Source of the DNA: Xanthobacteraceae bacterium
Lineage (GTDB): Bacteria; Pseudomonadota; Alphaproteobacteria; Rhizobiales; Xanthobacteraceae
Length of the DNA: 7,624 nt
Direction: 5' to 3'
NCBI GenBank assembly: GCA_030043175.1
Contig: JASHYD010000169.1
Coordinates: forward strand, 1-7,624
Shown: one piece after another, positions 1 through 6,300 of the stretch
Layout: every line of letters starts with the position of its first letter
How positions within the stretch are numbered: the stretch's first letter is position 1
Program-made: the position numbers and the translations under genes
Notes under the pieces: generated by a model
What the model was told of the DNA's origin: nothing
Database searches by the model: none
What the model saw: only the letters and a program-made list of their open reading frames with translations

Positions 1-1573
1 CGCCGCCCATTCCGAAAAATTTCAAGATTTCGACGATTGGATCGCCGGTCGCGGTGACCGGTTTGTATTCTTGCGTGGCCACGTCGAATTTCTGCTCCGG
101 CGCCGGCGGACCGCTGCGGTTCCACCAGCCGCCTCCGAGCGCTTGATACAGCGCTGCGGTATCGCTCAATCTGGCAGCTTCCGCGATTACCACCGCAAGC
201 ACGGCCTGCTCATAGGTCACTTGCGCGGTGAGCAGATAGAGGAAATTGGCCTGGCCGGTCTGCATCTGCTGCTGGGCGAGGTCGAGGCTGACTTTCGCTG
301 CCTTCTCGAAGTCGCTGTTCGCTTTCAGGGCGTCGGCATCGTTTTGGATCGCGCGCAGCGAGTCGGCGACGTTCTGGAAGGCGGTGGCCACAGTGCTGCG
401 ATAGTTCCACGCCGCCTCCTGGTAGGTCGCCACGGCGGCCCGTTCGAGGTGCAACAGATTGAAGCCGTCGAACAGCGGCTGGGTTGCGCTGCCGGCCACG
501 GTCCAGAAGATGCTCGGGCCGGTGAACAGGCTCCCGAGGTCGGTTGACGTGTAGCCGCGACCGGCCGAGAGCGTGAGGCTGGGCAGCATGTTAGCGACCG
601 CGACGCCGATATTGGCACTCGCCGAATGTAACTGCTCCTCGGCTGATCGCACATCAGGACGCTGCCGGATGAGCTGCGCCGGCAGGCTGACCGGCAGGTC
701 GGTCGGCATGCGCATCTCTGCCAGCCTGAAGGTCTCGCGCGGCTCCTTGCTGGGGAGGACGCCGGCTAACGCCGAAATCAGATCGCGCTGTATCGCCAGT
801 GCCTTGCGCAGCGGCGGCAGCGTCGCCTGCACTTGGGCCAGCGCGGCTTCCTGGGCGGCGACATCGCTGCGGTTGGCGTAGCCTTGATTAAACTGGTTGT
901 GCAGGATGTCGAGCATCTTCGCGTTGGCCGTGATAATGTCTTCGGTGGCCTCGATTTGCGCCCGCAGCGAAGCTTCCCCAATGGCGGCGAGCACAACGTT
1001 CGATGTGAGTGTCAGGTACGCCGCCTCGATCATAAAGCGCTGGGACTCAGCTGTCGCCTGCAGCGACTCAACGCTGCGCCGATTGAGGCCCCAGATGTCG
1101 ATCGTATAACTGACCAGCACTTGGGCGGTATAGAGATTGAACAGGGTGGCGCCGCTAGTGGGCGTTGGCGATATGACGGCCGAGGTTTCCTGGCGCGACG
1201 GGCTGAAGTTCGCCTGCACCAGCGGGAAATACTTGCCCTGCTGCGCGTAGACATTCTCCTTTGCGGCCCGCAGTGTCGCGATGGCCGACTGCAAGGTCGG
1301 ATTGGCAACGAGGGATTTATCGACCAGCTTATTGAGCGCGCGCGAGCGGAATACTCGCCACCAGTCCGCTGGAATGTCGCGGTCGGCCACAAAGTGCTGC
1401 GCCTGGCCGAACTTTACGTCAGTCGAACTGGTACGGCTCGCGAGCGGTTCCTTGGTATAGCGGCTCACGTCCGGAGCAGTTGGTTGTATGAAATCGGGGC
1501 CGACGGCACAGGCCGCCAACAGCGCCCCGGTCATCATCATCGTGATGACCGACGGAATATACACACCAAACAT
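1..1573 (-). CDS. RND efflux outer-membrane lipoprotein (NodT/OprM family), 3' end cut by window edge
   Basis: This is the outer-membrane channel of a tripartite efflux pump; a trimer of it spans the periplasm and outer membrane and receives substrate from the adaptor and pump encoded on the other strand. Read on the minus strand, 524 residues are visible without a stop. A short N-terminal hydrophobic stretch ends in the lipobox LLAAC (Cys at residue 22), so it is a lipoprotein. Next come the family landmarks IPADWWRVF (about 67-75), IDIWGLNRR (158-166), LIRQRPDVRSAEEQL (301-315) and, near the end, LYQALGGGWW (475-484), which closes the second TolC-type repeat. An in-frame TAG sits six codons before the chosen ATG, so this is the first ATG of the frame. 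Family members are usually about 470-520 residues, so the stop should lie just outside the window. The signal peptide lacks Lys/Arg before the hydrophobic core, which is unusual. The ribosome site is weak (AGGGG, about 11 bases away). Confidence 0.95.
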   Translation of the reverse strand, partial: MFGVYIPSVITMMMTGALLAACAVGPDFIQPTAPDVSRYTKEPLASRTSSTDVKFGQAQHFVADRDIPADWWRVFRSRALNKLVDKSLVANPTLQSAIATLRAAKENVYAQQGKYFPLVQANFSPSRQETSAVISPTPTSGATLFNLYTAQVLVSYTIDIWGLNRRSVESLQATAESQRFMIEAAYLTLTSNVVLAAIGEASLRAQIEATEDIITANAKMLDILHNQFNQGYANRSDVAAQEAALAQVQATLPPLRKALAIQRDLISALAGVLPSKEPRETFRLAEMRMPTDLPVSLPAQLIRQRPDVRSAEEQLHSASANIGVAVANMLPSLTLSAGRGYTSTDLGSLFTGPSIFWTVAGSATQPLFDGFNLLHLERAAVATYQEAAWNYRSTVATAFQNVADSLRAIQNDADALKANSDFEKAAKVSLDLAQQQMQTGQANFLYLLTAQVTYEQAVLAVVIAEAARLSDTAALYQALGGGWWNRSGPPAPEQKFDVATQEYKPVTATGDPIVEILKFFGMGG

Positions 1574-1581
1574 CTGCTTCG

Positions 1582-1606
1582 CCCGCCCCTATTACTCCCC
1601 TGCCCC
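1582..1606 (-). other. Putative G-quadruplex motif in the leader of the outer-membrane lipoprotein gene
   Basis: Read on the minus strand, this tract has four G-runs of 4, 4, 4 and 3 bases separated by CA, AGTAATA and C. That satisfies the usual G3+N1-7 pattern. It ends 8 bases before the ATG of the lipoprotein gene and includes the only Shine-Dalgarno-like bases there. Whether it folds in DNA or mRNA cannot be seen from sequence. Confidence 0.45.
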
Positions 1607-1669
1607 GTTACGGTGCTGAGGTATGACCCACTTTGGCCCTGATACATGATTCGGGGGGTGCTGGAATAT

Positions 1670-1683
1670 TGTAAACGATCACA
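1670..1683. promoter_or_regulatory. Degenerate inverted repeat, unit 1 (TGTAA/TCACA)
   Basis: This is the counterpart in unit 1 of the inverted repeats at 1811 and 1927. One arm is TGTAA instead of TGTGA, while the other arm TCACA is intact with the same 4-base spacing. It is the copy nearest the outer-membrane lipoprotein gene and so could be a weaker or specialised site for that direction, or simply a decayed copy. Confidence 0.3.
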
Positions 1684-1712
1684 GCTGCGCGCTCGTATTT
1701 GTCGCACTAGAT

Positions 1713-1728
1713 TTGCAGGAAGCTGCAA
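1713..1728. promoter_or_regulatory. Perfect inverted repeat TTGCAG-GAAG-CTGCAA found only in unit 1
   Basis: Six-base arms TTGCAG and CTGCAA are separated by GAAG. Units 2 and 3 have a different, non-palindromic sequence at the same place (GGAGGGAACTTACAAT), so the palindrome is specific to unit 1. It may be an operator or chance; no regulator in the window can be linked to it. Confidence 0.3.
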
Positions 1729-1810
1729 TCATCCTGGACCAAGGCATTTTGACGCCCACAGCTTTTAGGTTTTAGGCAGGGAGCCGCGTCCGAATGGGTT
1801 GATTGGATAT

Positions 1811-1824
1811 TGTGAATTATCACA
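1811..1824. promoter_or_regulatory. Operator-like inverted repeat, unit 2 (TGTGA-ATTA-TCACA)
   Basis: Perfect five-base arms TGTGA and TCACA flank ATTA. The identical 14-mer recurs at 1927-1940, and it lies among the best conserved blocks of the repeat. The spacing of 4 differs from the 6 of classical CRP sites. Its centre is about 60 bases before the start point expected from the hexamers at 1842-1871, a usual place for an activator. The regulator is not identified. Confidence 0.5.
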
Positions 1825-1841
1825 GCTGCGCGCCCGTACTT

Positions 1842-1871
1842 TTCACAGTGGAATTGGAGGGAACTTACAAT
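1842..1871 (+). promoter_or_regulatory. Sigma70-like promoter candidate in unit 2
   Basis: The hexamer TTCACA (1842-1847, 5 of 6 matches to TTGACA) and the hexamer TACAAT (1866-1871, 5 of 6 to TATAAT) are 18 bases apart. Transcription from here would run through unit 3 into the adaptor gene, giving a long leader that contains the two-codon reading frame at 1910-1918. This is a sequence match only. Confidence 0.45.
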
Positions 1872-1926
1872 CCTCCTGGTGGAGGCCTTTTCGCGGCAGC
1901 CGCTTCCAAATGGTTTGATTTGATAG

Positions 1927-1940
1927 TGTGAATTATCACA
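1927..1940. promoter_or_regulatory. Operator-like inverted repeat, unit 3 (TGTGA-ATTA-TCACA)
   Basis: This 14-mer is identical to the one at 1811-1824, spacer included. It lies 17 bases before the -35-like hexamer at 1958, putting its centre near -60 from the expected start of the adaptor operon transcript. Its conservation, when neighbouring bases differ between units, argues for binding by a regulator. TetR, MarR or other dimeric families are all possible. Confidence 0.5.
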
Positions 1941-1957
1941 GCTAGGCGCCCGTACGT

Positions 1958-1987
1958 TTCGCACTGGAATTGGAGGGAACTTACAAT
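1958..1987 (+). promoter_or_regulatory. Sigma70-like promoter candidate for the adaptor-pump operon (unit 3)
   Basis: The hexamers TTCGCA (1958-1963, 4 of 6 to TTGACA) and TACAAT (1982-1987, 5 of 6 to TATAAT) are 18 bases apart, in the same position as the pair in unit 2. Expected transcription start is near 1994, giving a leader of about 57 bases before the adaptor ATG. The -35 match is weaker than in unit 2, so either copy or both may be used. Confidence 0.45.
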
Positions 1988-2011
1988 CATCCTGATCGAA
2001 GCATTTTTGGC

Positions 2012-2035
2012 GCCTACAGCTTTTTTGCCGTAGGC
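2012..2035 (+). promoter_or_regulatory. Leader hairpin next to the adaptor ribosome binding site
   Basis: GCCTAC (2012-2017) pairs perfectly with GTAGGC (2030-2035) around a 12-base, T-rich loop. The stem ends directly before the Shine-Dalgarno sequence AGGGGAG (2036-2042). It is not conserved as a stem in unit 1, and most of the segment is missing in unit 2, so it may be incidental. It has no U-tract after the stem and is not a terminator. Confidence 0.3.
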
Positions 2036-2042
2036 AGGGGAG
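2036..2042 (+). promoter_or_regulatory. Ribosome binding site of the adaptor gene
   Basis: AGGGGAG lies 8 bases before the ATG at 2051. It decides the start: a longer frame could begin at a TTG at 1970, but that codon has no ribosome site and falls between the -35 and -10-like hexamers. Units 1 and 2 have a similar or decayed sequence at the same place (AGGGAG at 1778-1783 in unit 1). Confidence 0.75.
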
Positions 2043-2050
2043 CCGCATCC

Positions 2051-3304
2051 ATGGCAACTCGTAAGATCACTTTGATCGTTGCGGCAGCAGTGCTGAGCCT
2101 TGTGGCCGGCGCTTATTCGGTCGGACGCGTTGGCGACTGGCTAAAATCGCGGTTCGAGGCGAGTGCTCCTGATGCGACCGCCCAGGCGAAGGACCCGGTG
2201 AGAACCACGGCGCTTTCGTCCGGCGCCCAGAGCGTGCCCTCGTCTGACGCCCAGAGCGTCGCGCTCAACGACAAACAACTGACCTCGGTGAAGGTCGAGC
2301 CGGTCGGAGAACGGCTTTTTCCGCTCGAGCGCGCCGCAGTCGGCAGCATCGACTTCAACGAAGAGCTCACCGTCCAGGTGTTCTCGCCCTATCAGGGCAA
2401 GATCATGGATCTGTTCGCCAAGGTGGGCGACGAGGTGAAACAGGGCCAGACCCTGTTCACCATCGACAGTCCCGACCTTCTCGCCGCCGACTCGAACCTG
2501 ATCGCCGCCGCTGGCTTGTTGGAACTGACCACGCGCGTTCTGGAACGCCTCAAGAAGCTCTATGAGACGCGCGCGGTTTCGCAGCATGATTTGGAGCAGG
2601 CTGTTTCCGACCAGCAGACCGCGGAAGGAAACCTGCGGGCTGCGCGCGATGCGGTGCGGATCTTCGGCAAGACCGAGAAGGAGGTCGACAAGATCGTGGC
2701 CGATCGCATGGCCGATCCGCGACTGGTCGTGCCGAGCCCGATCGCAGGCCGCGTTACCGCCCGCAACGCGGCGCCTGGCCTCCTCGTGCAGCCCGGCAAC
2801 CCGCCAGCGCCGTATTCGGTTGCCGACATCTCGACCATGTGGATGCTAGCGAACGTCGCCGAGAGCGATGTTCCGCTTATCCATGTAGGTCAGGAGGTCA
2901 ATGTCTCGGTCCTGGCCTACCCAGGCAAGGTGTTCGAGGGGCGGATCACCACGATGGACTCGATGGTCGATCCCAATACCCACCGGATGCTGATCCGTTC
3001 GACGATCGACGATCCCAATCACGAGCTGCGCTCCAATATGTTTGCGACCTTCACGATCCGCACCGGCGACTCGGAGCGCTCGCTTGCCGTTCCGCTCGAC
3101 GGGGTGGTCCGCGAAGGCGACGGCACGATGACCGTTTGGGTTACGAGCGATAGGCGCCGCTTCACCCAGCGCACCGTCAAAATCGGCCTGCAAAGAGACG
3201 GCTATCGCCAACTCCTTGAAGGAGTGCAACGCGGCGAACTGGTAGCAACCGATGGCGCGGTGTTTCTGAGCAACATGCTCCTCGTCGGTCAAACCGGCGG
3301 CTGA
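2051..3304 (+). CDS. RND efflux periplasmic adaptor subunit (HlyD/CusB-like membrane fusion protein)
   Basis: This 417-residue protein joins the inner-membrane pump to the outer-membrane channel. It is anchored by an N-terminal helix (about 6-27, ITLIVAAAVLSLVAGAYSV) without a lipobox. A Ser/Ala-rich linker to about 75 follows. The first half of the lipoyl-like domain is near 108-140 (VFSPYQGKIMDLFAKVGDEV, GQTLFTIDSP). A short helical hairpin spans about 143-206, and the second lipoyl half 226-262 (VVPSPIAGRVTARNAAPGLL). The beta-barrel is 262-338 with ADISTMWMLANVAESD and VDPNTHRMLIRSTIDD, and the membrane-proximal domain ends the protein. These motifs are those of the CusB/CzcB adaptor group. 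The N-terminus shows no cluster of Met or His, so copper/silver specificity is not supported. The pump gene follows after 87 bases, probably in one transcript. Confidence 0.93.
   Translation: MATRKITLIVAAAVLSLVAGAYSVGRVGDWLKSRFEASAPDATAQAKDPVRTTALSSGAQSVPSSDAQSVALNDKQLTSVKVEPVGERLFPLERAAVGSIDFNEELTVQVFSPYQGKIMDLFAKVGDEVKQGQTLFTIDSPDLLAADSNLIAAAGLLELTTRVLERLKKLYETRAVSQHDLEQAVSDQQTAEGNLRAARDAVRIFGKTEKEVDKIVADRMADPRLVVPSPIAGRVTARNAAPGLLVQPGNPPAPYSVADISTMWMLANVAESDVPLIHVGQEVNVSVLAYPGKVFEGRITTMDSMVDPNTHRMLIRSTIDDPNHELRSNMFATFTIRTGDSERSLAVPLDGVVREGDGTMTVWVTSDRRRFTQRTVKIGLQRDGYRQLLEGVQRGELVATDGAVFLSNMLLVGQTGG
2216..2263 (+). repeat. 24-base in-frame tandem duplication inside the adaptor gene
   Basis: Two 24-base units (2216-2239 and 2240-2263) agree at 19 of 24 bases and include the identical 11-mer GCCCAGAGCGT. 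They code for SSGAQSVP and SSDAQSVA (residues 56-63 and 64-71) in the linker between membrane anchor and first lipoyl half, where length changes are likely tolerated. Confidence 0.75.
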
Positions 3305-3360
3305 GCTGCTGGTTTCGCCCTTGTCGTTAGGCGGGGCGAGCGAGCGTTCCGGTCGTTCAC

Positions 3361-3376
3361 CACAAAGACACAGAGA
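3361..3376 (+). repeat. Short 8-base imperfect tandem (CACAAAGA/CACAGAGA) in the adaptor-pump gap
   Basis: The 87-base gap between adaptor and pump holds CACAAAGA followed by CACAGAGA and an A-rich tail, directly before the pump's ribosome site (GAGG at 3382-3385). Similar ACAAAGACACAGAG strings are common between genes in many bacteria. No terminator is visible in the gap, in line with co-transcription. Confidence 0.35.
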
Positions 3377-3391
3377 AAAGCGAGGCATACC

Positions 3392-6300
3392 GTGCTGAAA
3401 GGCATTCTCACGTTCGGCTTGACCCGTCGCCCCATCGTGCTGTTGGGACTGTTCGTGTTCTTCGGCGCCGGCATTTTCGCGTTTACGCGGCTCAACGTTG
3501 AAGCCTATCCCAATCCGGCGCCGGTGATACTGGAAATCACCGCCCAGATGCCCGGTTTGTCGGCAGAGGAGATGGAGCGCTATTATACTATTCCGATGGA
3601 GGTCGGGCTCTATCCCACGCCCGGTGTCGCAAGCATCCGGTCGACTTCATTTTACGGTCTCAGCTTCGTCCGCGTTACCTTCAAATATGGCATCGACTTC
3701 TATTTCGCTTACACCCAGGCGGGTCTCAGCCTTCAACAGAACGTATCTCTGCCGCAAAACCAGGTTCCGCAGATTCAGCAATCAAGTCTGGTGGGAGAAA
3801 TCTATCGCTACCAGGTCGTCGGGCCGCCGCATTTCGGGCTGACCAATCTGCGCACCGTGCAGGATTGGATCGTGCTTCGCCGCCTGTTTTCGGTGCCAGG
3901 CGTAGTGCAGGTGAACTCGTGGGGCGGTACCACCAAACAGTACAATGTGGACGTCGATCTTCACAAACTTGACGCCTACAGCATTACGATTCCCCAGGTC
4001 ATTAGCGCCCTGAATAATGCCAATATCAATGTCGGCGGCCGCGAGATCATCGTCGGCCAACAATCGGTGAACATCCGCGGCGTCGGGTTGATCGACAGCG
4101 GCGGCGCCGACGATTTGACCAAGGGCTATCGGACCGAGGACGTCGAGAACGTCGCGCTGACCCAGGTCAACGGAGTTCCGGTGCTCCTGAAGGATGTTGC
4201 CAAGGTCGAGGTCGGCTACGTGCCGAGGCTCGGCATTGCCGGCAAGGACAACGACGACGATGTGGCGCTGTCCATCGTGGTGATGAACCGGACGCTTCAT
4301 ACAAACGAGGTGCTGCCAGGCATCAAAGCAGAAGTCGCAAAAATGAACAGCGACGGGACCTTACCGCCAGGCGTAAAGCTGGTGCCTTATTACGACCGCG
4401 CTTCGTTGGTCGAGGTCACCACCCACACGGTGCTGCACAATCTCATTTTTGGTTGCCTGCTGGTGTTCTTCATTCAGTGGATTTTCCTGGGCGATCTGCG
4501 CAGCGCAGTGGTGGTGGCGGCGAACATCCCGTTCGCATTGGCGTTTGCCATCATCATGCTGGTGGTGACGGGCCAGGATGCCAACTTGCTTTCGCTTGGC
4601 GCCGTCGATTTCGGCATCATCGTCGATTCCGCGGTGATCATGGTGGAAAATGTATTCCGCAATTTCCAGACGTCGCCGGAGCGGCGCCAAGTTGCCCTGC
4701 AAGAGCTTACCGAGGAACGTTGGGGCGAGGACCCGACCAGGGAAAGGCCCGGCGCGGTCAGCCGATGGACCGATCGGCTGCGCTTGATCCTGGTCAGCGG
4801 GCTGCAGGTCGATAATGCGATCTTCTTTTCCGCCGCCATCACGGTTGCGGCCTTCGTGCCTCTGTTCACGATGCAAGGCGTCGAAGGTCAGATTTTCCGT
4901 CCGATGGCGCAAACCTACGGCTATGCGCTTTGCGGGGCTTTGTTTGCCACATTCACAGTCACTCCCGCGCTTACCTCGCTATTGTTGCCGGAACACGTTC
5001 GTGAGGTTGAGACGATTCTAGTCCGCGTGTTGCGGTTCATCTACGAACCAATACTGCACTGGTCGCTCGGGCACCGTAAGACCATGGCTTTGATTGGCGT
5101 GGTGTTCCTGGGTGTGGTCGGGCTGTTCGGCGCGCGGCTTGGCAGCGAGTTCCTGCCCCATCTTGAAGAGGGTAACCTTTGGATCCGGGTGCAGTTGCCG
5201 CCCTCGACGGGACTTGATTCTGGCACACCGGCGACGCGCAAGCTGCGCGAGGTGCTGATGCGCCATCCGGAGGTCCTCACCACCGTGACCCAGCACGGTC
5301 GACCCGACAACGGCAGCGACGCTTCGCCATTCTCCAACGTGGAGATTTTCGCGCCCCTCAAGCCGTTCGACCAGTGGCCGGCAGGCTTGACCAAGGACAA
5401 GCTGATCGAGCAACTCAACAAGGAATTCGCCGACGAAGTGCCTGGAGCGACTTTCAATTTCTCCCAGTACATCCAGGACAACATCGAGGAGGCGCTGTCG
5501 GGTGTCAAAGGCGCTAACTCGGTCAAAATCATTGGCCCCAACTTGAAGGTTCAAGAGGATATCGCGACCCAAGTCGCCCACGAAATGCAAGAGACTCGCG
5601 GGATCACCGATCTCGGCATTTTTCACGTGCTTGGCCAGCCAAATCTGAACATCAAGGTCGATCGCGAGAAGACGGCCCGCTATGGCCTCAATACTGGCGA
5701 CGTCAATACCGTGGTGCAGGCTGCCCTGGGCGGAACCGTAGCGACGACCTTGTTGGAGGGAGATCGCCAGTTCAACATCACGGTTCGCGTGGCTGAACCC
5801 TATCGCAATACGCTTGAGTCGGTCGGCGACATCAAAGTCGGCTTTACCAACGCGGCAGGCACCAACTCGTACATTCCGTTGCGTGAGCTCGCTACCATCA
5901 CGCTAGAAACCGGCGCATCCTATATCTACCATGAAACCAGCCAACGCTACATTCCGATCAAGTTCAGCGTGCGCGGCCGCGATCTCGGCGGGGCTGTCGC
6001 CGAGGCGCAGGCACGCATCGCTAAGAACGTGAAGTTGCCAACCGGCTATCGGCTCGTGTGGGCCGGCGAATTCGAAGATCTTCAAAAAGCCCAGGAGCGA
6101 CTGGAGATCATCGTTCCGATCAGCCTCGTTCTCATCCTTGTGCTGCTCTATGGCCTGTTCAATTCGCTGCGCGACAGCCTGCTGGCGCTGGCCGGCATTC
6201 CGTTCGCGGTCGCCGGCGGCATCATCGCGCTCTACGTCACCGACCTCGATTTCAGCGTCTCGGCGGCGATCGGGTTCGTGTCGCTGTTCGGGGTATCTGT

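Larger units (their letters stand above)
1653..2050 (+). repeat. Three-unit tandem repeat of the adaptor promoter/leader segment
   Basis: Three head-to-tail units fill most of the divergent intergenic region: unit 1 at 1653-1793 (141 bases), unit 2 at 1794-1909 (116) and unit 3 at 1910-2050 (141). The landmark CACAGCT occurs at 1680, 1821 and 1937. An ATG follows it at 1794, 1910 and 2051, giving distances of 114, 89 and 114; unit 2 is therefore a net 25 bases shorter, the loss falling in its second half. Units 2 and 3 agree at about 84 of 97 aligned bases over their first part; unit 1 is more diverged. Every unit ends in AGCCGC, then a start-codon-like ATG. In unit 3 this is the real start of the adaptor gene, so the repeat stops where coding begins. 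No repeat-flanking target duplication or transposase was seen. Confidence 0.9.

Noticed and set aside
71..1642. Long plus-strand open frames opposite the channel gene (for example 71-547 and 833-1642)
   Set aside because: They are antisense to a clear outer-membrane efflux lipoprotein, with Arg/Gly/Leu-rich shadow composition and no domain.
1811..1824. CRP or FNR binding site
   Set aside because: The arms look like CRP half sites, but the spacer is 4 not 6, and the arms do not fit FNR (TTGAT/ATCAA).
1970..2050. Extended start of the adaptor gene at TTG 1970
   Set aside because: It would add 27 residues of non-signal sequence inside the promoter-like region. The ATG at 2051 has a good Shine-Dalgarno sequence and is followed at once by a membrane anchor.
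1653..2050. CRISPR array or insertion sequence
   Set aside because: Units are 116-141 bases and similar along much of their length, with no unique spacers; no transposase or terminal inverted repeats.
1707..2057. Open frame of 116 codons on the minus strand across the tandem repeat
   Set aside because: It lies over the promoter repeats, has no ribosome site or recognisable domain, and one repeat step is 116 bases, so the units are read in different frames. It is a by-product of the repeats.
3305..3391. Terminator between adaptor and pump
   Set aside because: Only a four-base GC stem with a 10-base loop and no T-tract.
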